Of a stretch of 64,000 nucleotides of DNA, positions 1-8,060 are shown in pieces. The notes under the pieces were generated by a model. The model had not been told where the DNA came from, did no database searches, and was given only the letters and a program-made list of their open reading frames with translations. The DNA is from Rhodobacter sp. Its GTDB lineage: Bacteria; Pseudomonadota; Alphaproteobacteria; Rhodobacterales; Rhodobacteraceae. The stretch spans positions 98,274-162,273 of the forward strand of contig JAJEAY010000194.1 in NCBI GenBank assembly GCA_022824145.1, in the 5' to 3' direction. Both the position numbers and the translations under genes were made by a program. Each line of letters starts with the position of its first letter. Position 1 is the first letter of the stretch.

Positions 1-1
1 T

Positions 2-493
2 GGCGCCTCGCCTACCCCGATTCCATGGCCGGAACTGTTCACGTCTTTCCAGACCGGCGTAGTCGAGGGATCCAAGAACGGCATCACTGACATCATGAAC
101 ATGAAGTTTCCGGATGCCGGGCTGAAATACGTCACGCTCGACGGCCATGCCTACATGGGTGCGCTGTGGTTCATGAACAACGAGAAGTTCATGTCACTTG
201 ACCCCGCTCTCCGGAGAGTCGTTGTCGACGGATTCTATGCACTTCAGCAAGCGACTTTCGCTTCGCCAAAGCGCAAGTCAATCCAGGCGTATCAGGACTT
301 CCAGACCGCTGGCGGCGACATTTACGTGCCGACGCCTGAGGAGAAGGCAATGTTCAAAGAGGCAGCTTCGCCGGTCTACGACTGGTTCAAGACCAACGTC
401 GACGGCGGCGAGCGCATTTTTGACGCGCTGACTGGGGCCGTGGCTGAAGTCGAGGCCGAAATCGATGCCACCCGGATGGCTGACGCCCAGTAA
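2..493 (+). CDS. TRAP transporter solute-binding protein, DctP family (5' part outside window)
   Basis: This is the C-terminal 163 residues of a periplasmic receptor that delivers a carboxylate-type ligand to a TRAP membrane permease. The reading frame is open from base 2, ahead of the first ATG at 95, and starts with the stretch GASPTPIPWPELF followed by FQTGVVEGSKN, the typical DctP signature (GASPTPMPW...ALQTGVVDGQEN). The rest, with aromatic and charged helices ending in a Met-rich tail, fits the family C-lobe. The N-terminus, signal peptide and binding Arg lie outside. The permease genes dctQ and dctM are not downstream, so they would be upstream or elsewhere. Ligand unknown. Confidence 0.85.
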   Translation, partial: GASPTPIPWPELFTSFQTGVVEGSKNGITDIMNMKFPDAGLKYVTLDGHAYMGALWFMNNEKFMSLDPALRRVVVDGFYALQQATFASPKRKSIQAYQDFQTAGGDIYVPTPEEKAMFKEAASPVYDWFKTNVDGGERIFDALTGAVAEVEAEIDATRMADAQ

Positions 494-633
494 ATCCGGC
501 TCATGAATCCGATGGTCGCCCCCTTGTTCACAGGGGAGCGGCCAAATGAACGCGACATTCCGCGGAATTGGCGAAGCAAGGCCATTTCCCGCCTCGGACG
601 CGGCCAGTTCTGCCATAGAAGGTTACTTGAGCG

Positions 634-1356
634 ATGCAGGGGAAATTCCGCCGCCAAGGCTACGCCGTATTCGAAAACGCGATAGGCGGCGGCGATCTGG
701 AAATGCTCCGCAGTGTCTGCGACACGCTGCTGGCCGAACCTCCGCAGGACGGCGGTTCCGGGCTCCACAATATCGGCCAAGGCCAGGCGCGCCGGTTCCT
801 GCGTCACCGGCATATGGATTTTCCAGAGCTTGGCGACTTTGTGCTTGGTCCGAGCGCCGACCGGATTGTCCGGCAGTGTCTCGGCCGTAGCGCAATGCTG
901 TTCAATGAGCAGTTCGTGGTCAAAGGCGCGGGCAAGGGCGCAAGCTTCGCCTGGCATCAGGACAGCGCGTATGTTGGTTTTGAGCATTTGCCTTATGTGT
1001 CTCTCTGGATCGCGCTTGATGACGCGACCGAGGAAAACGGCTGTGTGTACCTTATTCCCCGCGACCTCGACGCGGATCCGGGCGTCGACCTCCACGAGCG
1101 AGTGGACAGAACGGACGAGCTCAACGGGTATTTCGGAGACGATCCAGGTCTTCCGATGACCTGCAAGGCTGGCACGGTGGTAGCCTTTTCGAGTCGCACC
1201 TTGCATCGATCCGGCGAGAACACTACGGACAGGCCAAGGCGCGCCTACCTCGCACAGTATTCACCTGAACCCATTCGGGATCCAGCGACAGGAAAGCTCA
1301 AACGGTTAGCGACCCCGTTGGTTTGCTCTGATTCAGAAATGTCAGGCCCTGTTTGA
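634..1356 (+). CDS. Phytanoyl-CoA dioxygenase (PhyH) family protein
   Basis: Predicted Fe(II)/2-oxoglutarate-dependent oxygenase of 240 residues. The iron-binding facial triad is visible as WHQD (His108, Asp110) and TLHRSGEN (His191), followed by RRAYLAQYS, where Arg203 would bind the 2-oxoglutarate carboxylate. The ATG at 634 follows an in-frame TGA at 628-630, so it is the first possible start; its ribosome-binding site is weak. The gene is 140 bases after the TRAP receptor and may be co-transcribed. Bacterial members hydroxylate diverse small molecules, so the substrate cannot be named. Confidence 0.85.
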   Translation: MQGKFRRQGYAVFENAIGGGDLEMLRSVCDTLLAEPPQDGGSGLHNIGQGQARRFLRHRHMDFPELGDFVLGPSADRIVRQCLGRSAMLFNEQFVVKGAGKGASFAWHQDSAYVGFEHLPYVSLWIALDDATEENGCVYLIPRDLDADPGVDLHERVDRTDELNGYFGDDPGLPMTCKAGTVVAFSSRTLHRSGENTTDRPRRAYLAQYSPEPIRDPATGKLKRLATPLVCSDSEMSGPV

Positions 1357-1943
1357 ATCCTCGATTCCAGGCAAGCTCTGAAATCTGCCTGTGCTGGCTT
1401 ACTGGTTCCGAGCGCGTCCTGTGCCAATGGCTTCTGGACGCCTCCGAAATCCACACTGGGCGAGAATTTCCCAGCGATTCCAATGCCTGCAGGTTTCGAT
1501 ACGAATTGACCTTTACCCGCAAGTCCTGAGTGCAATTGGGGACGACCAATGCCTCGCCGTCGGCCGAACCGCTGAAGCGTTCCGCAATTCCGTTGACAAT
1601 GCCCGATGCCAGTCCGCTGAATCTTTGCGGCGCCGATTTGGACGACAGGACCGTTTCAGCGTCTGCTGAGTTGAGACAGCCTGCAGACATATGCCCAGAA
1701 CTGCACAGATTCGATCACCGCCCGCCCGATCAGACCGTAATCCGGCGCATCGGCTCATGTCCAAGAACCGAGAAAGAGAGCACTCATTGGAACGGAATCC
1801 GTCTTTTCCTGCCACACATGGAAAAGTTCCGGGTCAGTTTCTGCGGCGGTTCTGGACGATTCACCGTTTCAACAGAATTCGATTGAACTCCTTTGTGCAG
1901 ACGTATATACCGCATTAGAACAAAAGTAGATCATCAGCAATCA
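1357..1943. other. Spacer with no recognisable gene
   Basis: No ORF on either strand here resembles a known family, and overlapping ORFs of similar length in several frames argue against coding. An AT-rich element at 1883-1909 (TTGAAC, then TATATA after 15 bases) could be a weak promoter for the HD hydrolase that follows. The region could hold degraded coding sequence, but nothing is identifiable. Confidence 0.4.
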
Positions 1944-3356
1944 ATGGCAAAGCAAAGAGTCCGTGACCCGCTCCACAACCTGATCGTATTCGATACCGAT
2001 CTGCAGCTGGAGCGTAATCTGTGGAAGGCAATATGCAGCAGACCGTTTCAACGGCTGAGGCGCGTTAAACAGCTAGGATTTTCCGAATTGGTTTTTCCCG
2101 GAGCAACGCATACCCGTTTCGCTCATAGCGTTGGAGTGTTTCATACCGCTAGAGAACTCATGAAGATCGTTGAACAGCGGGGGAAGGGTACAGAGAGAGA
2201 GGAGGCTCGTGAGCAAATCGCCCTTGCGGCAGCATTGGTACACGATGTCGGTCACGGTCCTTTCAGCCACGCCTTCGAAACCGTTGGAAAACGGCTTGAG
2301 CTAAAATTGGCTGACCACGAGAAGATGAGCGACTGGCTTATCCGGAACAGCGAGCTCCGTGAAATCCTTAAAGATATGGGAAGCGGCTTCCCGGACGATG
2401 TCGCAGACATGATCAAGAAGGAAGGCAGACAAACTGTTCACAACGTGGTGGTCTCCAGCCAGTTCGATGCAGACCGGCTGGACTAAATGCGCCGTGACAG
2501 GCTCATGACCGGCAGCCGGAACTCAGCCATTGACTTCACTTGGCTTCTTGAAAACCTGGAAATTGAAAACGTTCCTTACGGTGTGGACGGGGAAATAATT
2601 GACAATGTTCCGACATTCGTAATCGGGCATAAGGCAATCCACGCCGCTGAGGCGTATGTCCTCGGGCTCTTTCACCTCTATCCTACTGTGTACTTTCATA
2701 AGGCTACACGAGGCGCTGAGAAACTGTTCGTGGAACTGATGGTCCGTCTTGTAGAACGCGTTCGGGATGACGGCGTCTGTAAGGTGGGTCTTTCACGCAA
2801 TCATCCACTCGTGGAATTCGCCAGATCTCCAGATGATGCAGAAGCTGCGCTAAAGCTTGACGATGCCGTTGTGTGGGGTTCACTTTCACAGCTGCGGGAA
2901 GCCAAGGATCCATTGATCAGTGCGTTTGCAGGGCGCCTCCAGGACAGGAAGCTCTTCAAATGCATCGATGTCCGAGCCATGGTTCATCACCAGATAAGCC
3001 CAAAGAATCCCAGCGCTTCACTGCATATCGAAATGACTGACAAAGCTTGCGCAGAAATTTCCCAAAGGCTACAAGACCTAGAAATGGAAAAAGACGGTAT
3101 CCCAACCATTCTTACGGATGAACTGAACAGGTCGCCCTACAAGAGGGGTGTCGGGTCGAGTGGACCATTGGAACAAATCAACATCCGAACTGACGGCGGG
3201 GCCGTGATCGACCTTAGTCAGCGCTCGGACGTTGTTGCGGGTCTCCGGGATTTCAAGTCAACCCGAGCCTATTTTGACCGAGACAGCGACGAGTCCGAAC
3301 ACAGAATTCAACAGATCATTGACGAGGAGGTAAAGCATGTCCTGCATAAAGCCTAA
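1944..3356 (+). pseudogene. HD-domain phosphohydrolase (YwfO/dGTPase-like, COG1078) interrupted by an in-frame TAA
   Basis: Metal-dependent HD hydrolase related to dNTP triphosphohydrolases, about 470 codons. From the ATG at 1944, the first part carries RDPLHNLI, the first His in THTRFAHSVGV, the HD pair in LVHDVGHGPFSH, and the last Asp ligand in SSQFDADRLD. A TAA at 2484-2486 then replaces the residue that is Tyr in the family motif DADRxDY, and the same frame continues MRRDRLMTG to 3356. The second half is also well preserved, so the mutation is recent, a sequence error, or tolerated. An ATG directly follows the TAA, so re-initiation could yield two chains. The next gene overlaps by 20 bases, as in the ywfO-ywgA pair of Bacillus. 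Confidence 0.8.
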
Positions 3357-3852
3357 ACAGGCCGCAGCCATTGTTCGCGATGCTGGGGGCAAGATCACCG
3401 GCCAATCCCGTCTTCAGAAGACGGCTTACCTGCTTGCTGCTGTTGGCTTGGACGATGGATTTTGGTTCATCTATAGGCAAGAAGGCCCCCACAGTGACGA
3501 TCTCGCAATGTCGGCAATGATGGGCACGCTGCTGGGGAATCTCAGTGAACAGGAGCGGCAGGCGGATTGGGGCGGAACCTATTCGATTTACTCCGTCGAT
3601 GAAAAGCCAGACGACAGTGTCCCTCCCGAACGCCTGGAGTTCGCCCGGACTGCCGCGCTAGAGAACTCCGTTGTTCTTGAATTGGCCGCGACCGCCGTCT
3701 TCCTGTTTAAAGATGGGTACGAAGACCCTTGGGCCGAAACCGAACGACGAAAGCCCGTGAAAGTAGCAAATGGGCGCCTGGACAAGGCAAAGAACCTGTT
3801 TGAACGTCTGAAAAAAATCAAAGTTCCTGAACCGCTCCCTGACTTCGCGTGA
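3337..3852 (+). CDS. YwgA/Panacea-like small protein, partner of the HD hydrolase
   Basis: A 171-residue protein that starts inside the last 20 bases of the HD gene, showing translational coupling. The N-terminal half has the pattern GKITGQSRLQKTAYLL, then GFWFIYRQEGPHSDDLA, resembling the YwgA and SocA-like (Panacea/DUF4065) fold in which a 'G+tRLQKxxYLL...GPYSxxL' pattern recurs. The C-terminal third is charged and Lys-rich. In Bacillus subtilis ywgA lies beside ywfO, an HD hydrolase of the same family, so the pairing is probably ancient. Panacea proteins often act as antitoxins or chaperone-like partners; no function is demonstrated for this branch. Confidence 0.65.
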   Translation: MSCIKPKQAAAIVRDAGGKITGQSRLQKTAYLLAAVGLDDGFWFIYRQEGPHSDDLAMSAMMGTLLGNLSEQERQADWGGTYSIYSVDEKPDDSVPPERLEFARTAALENSVVLELAATAVFLFKDGYEDPWAETERRKPVKVANGRLDKAKNLFERLKKIKVPEPLPDFA

Positions 3853-4707
3853 ATTCCTGAAGCTGCTGACATTGACAGTTCAGCGTTCATGCCAATGACA
3901 GACGCTCTGGATTCCAGCATTCGGCAATAACAACTGCCGGGCATCCAAATGCAATGTGGAGCGACCGGATGGCTTCACCAACCGCTGTTCGGGTTTCGGG
4001 AGCACCTCACGAGCACCATAGTCAATCCAGGTTCAGGCCACCGCTTTCAGTCTCCCTGCTTCTGTTCCGGCATTCAGGGCCGGACATCGTTCGATGCTGC
4101 ACATCTGCCGGATCTGCTTCTGTCAGGAACCTCTCTTCCTGACCGCCGAAGGCAGCAGCGGGAGAGATGTCCCGAAGGGTGAGATCTCTTCGCAATCAAT
4201 CGACTGATGAACGGAGTCGCCATCCTTGAGCCTAATGTCGAAAGTCATCAATGCTGGAAAGAAATGCGACAGACAGCTGCAGCACCCGATCCACAGGCTT
4301 TCGGAAGCGCCTCGTCGTCAGTTCAGCCGGAATCGGCCAGCCAAGGCGTTCGCTCTTCCCGCCCGCGCAGTGACGTCTCGAAGATCCGCCAATGTGAATT
4401 GGTTCCATGCCTGGACTGCGCCGATGCCACTGTCCAAGCATGGAATACCTCGTCATCAGGGTCCGCCTGACAGCGTGCGCTAAACCGGATCACCTCTTCA
4501 AACCTTGCAGGCAGCCCGCGGGCCGAGTAACCGAATTTAATTTTCTGAGGCGTTCTGCAATCACGGAACCGATGCCAAGCGGCGGCTTCGGAACTGTCAT
4601 CCTGTCTGGACCATCGCATGCAATACAGATTGTCGCGCGGTGCCAGATGCTGGCTGGGCTGCCATACCAAGCAAAATGGCGCTGCAACCAGAAAGCAGGC
4701 GTTTCCC
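3853..4707. other. Long spacer with no recognisable gene
   Basis: About 850 bases between the YwgA-like gene and the repeat array. ORFs are short, overlap on both strands and match no family I know. One frame is open from 4407 into the ATPase gene, but its translation up to 4800 is low-complexity Arg/Ser/Pro-rich sequence and runs through the repeat array, so it is not accepted as coding. Confidence 0.4.
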
Positions 4708-4783
4708 TTCCAATTTACCGACCTTCAGTTCCCAATTTACAGAGTCTTAATTCCCAATTTACAGTCGTATGGGTTCCAATTAC
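4708..4783 (+). repeat. Four direct repeats (TTCC(C)AATTTAC) at 22-base period upstream of an AAA ATPase
   Basis: Copies lie at 4708-4718, 4729-4740, 4751-4762 and 4774-4783. The shared CAAT starts at 4711, 4733, 4755 and 4777, an exact 22-base spacing, about two helical turns, so all copies face the same side of DNA. The last copy is one base short (CAATTAC) and ends 19 bases before the ATG at 4803. The geometry matches an operator or iteron array bound by a multimeric protein. A second array of the same geometry precedes the paralogous ATPase at 22417. Confidence 0.85.
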
Positions 4784-4802
4784 CATTGATTCGGAAAGTG
4801 AC

Positions 4803-6023
4803 ATGTACCTGAGATTTGTAGAGCGACGGGTAAAGGAAGCCCTTTCACACATGCCGGTAGTCCTGATCGAGGGACCGCGGCGGGCTGGCAAGACAACCCT
4901 CGCACGAAAGATGGAGGATGCAGATCGGCCATACATCACTCTCGACAACCAGACGGTTTTGAACGTGGCACGGTCGGATCCAACGGGCTTCGTCCGAGGT
5001 CTCGACCGGGCAACTATAGACGAAATCCAGCGCCTGCCGGACCTGCTGCTGGCTATAAAGGTGGCAGTCGATGCAGATCCACGTCCCGGACGGTTCCTGC
5101 TGACAGGTTCCGCGAACATGTTGACCCTTCCCCGCGTCGCCGACAGCCTGGCTGGCCGAATGCAGACAGTCCGGATGCTGCCTCTGGCCCGAACGGAAGT
5201 CACAGGAAAGACACCGACGTTTCTTGAGCGCCTGTTCTCGGGAACCCTGCAGAGCCATCGGGATGCAATCGTCGGAGACGATCTCATCCAGCTCATATTG
5301 CCAGGCGGATTTCCGGAATCGATCAGCCGTGAAAGCGAACGGCAACAGCAGGAATGGGCGCGGTCTTACCTTAGGTCTGTTCTGGCGCGTGATCTAAGAG
5401 ACATCGCACAGGTCGAAAAGCTGACGGAACTGCCAAAATTCGTCCGGGTGCTGGCAGAGCGTTCAGGGCGGCTTGCCAACTACTCCAAACTGGGATCCCA
5501 AATCAATGTCAGCCACAAGACAGGGCAGCGCTACGTTGCCCTTCTGGAGCAGATATTCCTGATCTCGACCCTGCCTGCATGGAATACGAACGCCCTGAAG
5601 CGGATCGTCAAGACCCCCAAGCTGCATTTCATTGACCCTGGCCTGCTTGCCGCCGCGCGCGGACTGAACTTCAGACGGCTGAAAGCGAATCGAACCCTGT
5701 TGGGAGCGCTTACCGAAAGCTATGTATTTTCTGAAATCCTGAAACTGATGTCCGCATCGGAAATGAAACTGACACCGCACCATTTTCGTTACCAGGAGAC
5801 GCACGAAGTGGATATTGTTCTGGAGCGGGACGACGGCATGATAGCCGGAATTAAGGTCAGGGCGTCCGCCACAGTGAGAGCAGGTGATTTCGCGGGGCTT
5901 CGAACACTGGCCGAAGCCTGCGGGAATCGATTCGCATACGGAGCGGTCCTTTACGACAGCACCGACCGCGTGCCCTTCGGCAACAAGCTGGCAGCGATAC
6001 CTCTATCTTCACTATGGGCGTAA
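4803..6023 (+). CDS. AAA ATPase with DUF4143 C-terminal domain (copy 1)
   Basis: A 406-residue P-loop ATPase. Walker A is GPRRAGKTT (24-32), Walker B is ATIDEIQ, and a sensor-like LLTGSAN follows. The middle has a winged-helix-like part (LANYSKLGSQINVSHKTGQRYVALLE). The C-terminal DUF4143 region normally carries a PD-(D/E)xK nuclease-like core; here HEVDIVL is present but the following ExK triad reads KVR (GIKVRAS), so this active site looks lost. The start at 4803 has GGAAAG six bases upstream and matches copy 2 at MYxRxxxxRxxEAL. Such genes are common in variable chromosomal regions, and their role is unknown. Confidence 0.85.
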   Translation: MYLRFVERRVKEALSHMPVVLIEGPRRAGKTTLARKMEDADRPYITLDNQTVLNVARSDPTGFVRGLDRATIDEIQRLPDLLLAIKVAVDADPRPGRFLLTGSANMLTLPRVADSLAGRMQTVRMLPLARTEVTGKTPTFLERLFSGTLQSHRDAIVGDDLIQLILPGGFPESISRESERQQQEWARSYLRSVLARDLRDIAQVEKLTELPKFVRVLAERSGRLANYSKLGSQINVSHKTGQRYVALLEQIFLISTLPAWNTNALKRIVKTPKLHFIDPGLLAAARGLNFRRLKANRTLLGALTESYVFSEILKLMSASEMKLTPHHFRYQETHEVDIVLERDDGMIAGIKVRASATVRAGDFAGLRTLAEACGNRFAYGAVLYDSTDRVPFGNKLAAIPLSSLWA

Positions 6024-6080
6024 TTAACGGGATTCGCCCACGGAGTCGCTTCCAAATGGCGGAAACCGGCTGCACTCCGG

Positions 6081-6578
6081 CTACCGGAAGGGGTAGAGCC
6101 AAACACGGTAGTCATCTATTAGCACCTGAGCATGTTCGATCTGTTCCGCCGACATCTTCTTCACGACTTCCTCAAGGCTGATCGCCGCGTCGGGGTCGCC
6201 GCCTATCGCGCTGAGCACATACCACAGATACGCACGGACCAGATCCGGTGCGGGAAGCCCGATCCCGACTTCATAGTACCAGCCAACTCCCGACTGTGCG
6301 CCCGGATGCCCCTTCATCGCCGCGCGCATATACCATTCCATGGCACGGACTTCGTCCCTTTCGACGCCGAGGCCCAGCGCATACATCACCCCGATCAGTT
6401 CCTCGGCTTCCGCATTGCCGGATCTGGCGGCGGGCCACAGTGCCTCGCGCGCTTCCTCAAAACGACCGGCTTCCATCAGATCGCGCGCTTCTTCGATCTC
6501 GGCAAACGCAGGGAAAGAAAGCACAACCCCCAACAAGAGGGCGGCACCGCGCCAAAGAGAATTCATTCCGGGCTTCAT
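6081..6578 (-). CDS. Sel1-repeat (TPR-like) secreted protein
   Basis: A protein of 165 residues with a signal peptide (hydrophobic AALLLGVVLSFPAFA) followed by TPR/Sel1-like helical repeats, such as AEELIGVMYALGLGVERD and AQSGVGWYYEVGIGL. Sel1 repeats mediate protein-protein contacts, here probably in the periplasm. The start at 6578 is chosen for its strong ribosome-binding site (GAGGAGAAGACC before ATG) and signal peptide; the frame is open further upstream without a signal. It lies head to head with the di-haem peroxidase, and their 5' ends appear to overlap. Partner unknown. Confidence 0.8.
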   Translation of the reverse strand: MKPGMNSLWRGAALLLGVVLSFPAFAEIEEARDLMEAGRFEEAREALWPAARSGNAEAEELIGVMYALGLGVERDEVRAMEWYMRAAMKGHPGAQSGVGWYYEVGIGLPAPDLVRAYLWYVLSAIGGDPDAAISLEEVVKKMSAEQIEHAQVLIDDYRVWLYPFR

Positions 6579-7883
6579 GGTCTTCTCCTCGCATTGGTTT
6601 CCGCCCTGCCCGCCTCTGCAATCGACCTCCCGAAGCCGTTGACGGACAGCGACTTCATCCAGTTCGACCCGAGACAGGCCGAACTTGGCCAACTCCTGTT
6701 CTATGACAAGATCCTTTCAGGAAACAGAAACATCTCGTGCGGCACATGCCATCACCACGACCTAGGCAGCTCGGACGGTCTGTCGCTTGGCATCGGTGAG
6801 GGCGGCACGGGCATCGGCCCCAACCGCACAGCAGGAGAAGGGGCGAACCGCGTCCAAAGACGGATTCCGCGCAATGCACCGGGGCTGTGGAATCTCGGAG
6901 CCAACAACGTCCAGTTCATGTTCCACGACGGGCGCATCAGCATCTCCGACCTCTATCAAAACGGCTTCAACACGCCGGCCGAGGAATTCCTGCCCCAGGG
7001 CCTCAACTCGCTTCTAGCCGCACAGGCACTTTTTCCGGTGGCGTCCGACGCCGAAATGGCCGGCCAGCCGGGCGAAAACGAAATCGCCGGTGCGATCAAG
7101 GACCGTATGGATCACGCCTGGCCCATCATCGCCAAACGCGTACGAGGCATCGAGAAGTACGGTCAGCTCTTCGTCGCCGCCTTCGAAAACGTCGAAGACC
7201 CCGCTGATGTGACAATTGTCGAGATCGCCAATGCCATCGGCGCGTTCATCGGCACTGAATTCCGCAACCACGACAGTCTTTTCGACAGATATCTCGAGGG
7301 CCAGGACGACGCACTGAACGGGCAGCAGCTGCGCGGAATGGAGCTGTTTTTCGGCGATGCGCGCTGTTCTGCATGCCACAGCGGTCCGCTCCTAAGCAGC
7401 CAGACGTTCCACGCGCTTGGCTTGCCGCAGTTTGGCCCCGGCCGAACCAGGCAGTTCGATCCATCGGTGCGCGATGTTGGACGGATAGGCGAGAGCGACC
7501 GGCTCGAAGATGCCTATCGTTTCCGCGTGCCGTTCCTTAGAAACGTAGCGCTGACTGGCCCGTACGGACATAACGGATCAATGCCAACTCTTGACGCCAT
7601 AGTGCGCCACCACCTTCATCCGCAGGAGAGCAATGCCAACTGGCGGCCCGAACTTGCCCTTCTTCCACCGGCGCCTTGGCTCGCATCCACCGACTTCGTG
7701 GTTCGCCATGACCGCCTTGAGGAGCAGCGGCGGATTTCAGCGATTGAGATTGACTTGCCTCCTCTGACCGACCCGCAGATCGCTGACATTCTGGCGTTCC
7801 TGAACGCACTCACCGGAGAAACCGCGCTGGAACGGCCAATGGGTCGTCCCGACCGGGTTCCGAGTGGCTTGCCGGTCGACTGA
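6561..7883 (+). CDS. Di-haem cytochrome c peroxidase / MauG-like protein with abnormal start
   Basis: Periplasmic di-haem c-type peroxidase or MauG relative. Two haem-binding motifs are present, CGTCH (60-64) and CSACH (269-273, counted from 6561), with NAPGLWNLG and RVPFLRNVALTGPYGHNGSMPTLDAIV typical of the family. A signal peptide-like stretch (LLLALVSALPASA) precedes the mature start AIDLP, but no ATG, GTG or suitable TTG opens it in frame. The candidate used here is the ATT at 6561. An ATG at 6577 is one frame off, so a one-base deletion in the signal peptide is an equally good explanation. Longer in-frame starts (from 6132) would read antisense through the Sel1 gene and are rejected. 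Substrate unknown. Confidence 0.7.
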   Translation: MHSGLHGLLLALVSALPASAIDLPKPLTDSDFIQFDPRQAELGQLLFYDKILSGNRNISCGTCHHHDLGSSDGLSLGIGEGGTGIGPNRTAGEGANRVQRRIPRNAPGLWNLGANNVQFMFHDGRISISDLYQNGFNTPAEEFLPQGLNSLLAAQALFPVASDAEMAGQPGENEIAGAIKDRMDHAWPIIAKRVRGIEKYGQLFVAAFENVEDPADVTIVEIANAIGAFIGTEFRNHDSLFDRYLEGQDDALNGQQLRGMELFFGDARCSACHSGPLLSSQTFHALGLPQFGPGRTRQFDPSVRDVGRIGESDRLEDAYRFRVPFLRNVALTGPYGHNGSMPTLDAIVRHHLHPQESNANWRPELALLPPAPWLASTDFVVRHDRLEEQRRISAIEIDLPPLTDPQIADILAFLNALTGETALERPMGRPDRVPSGLPVD

Positions 7884-8060
7884 GCAAATTGAGTAACCCG
7901 TGACCAGCGTGCTCTTCCCGATAACGTCAGTGACAGTCCGCGCCTCGGCTGAAAGTTCGTCTTTCCGCGACTTCATGCCATTCGAAGCAGGCCGAACATT
8001 CCGGATCCGCGCAAATCCGATCGGCCAGGTCCGGCATCCACCACAGGTTGGAGCCCGGTG

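Noticed and set aside
376-1206. Minus-strand ORF of 276 codons
   Set aside because: It is antisense to the dioxygenase gene and the TRAP receptor end, with no recognisable domain.
2484-2486. Stop codon in the HD hydrolase considered as selenocysteine
   Set aside because: The codon is TAA, not TGA, and the expected residue is Tyr.
4407-4802. 132-codon N-terminal extension of ATPase copy 1
   Set aside because: It runs through the repeat array, is low-complexity and is not matched by copy 2, which starts at the equivalent of 4803.
6132-6560. N-terminal extension of the di-haem peroxidase
   Set aside because: It is antisense to the Sel1 gene and would place the signal peptide deep inside the protein.
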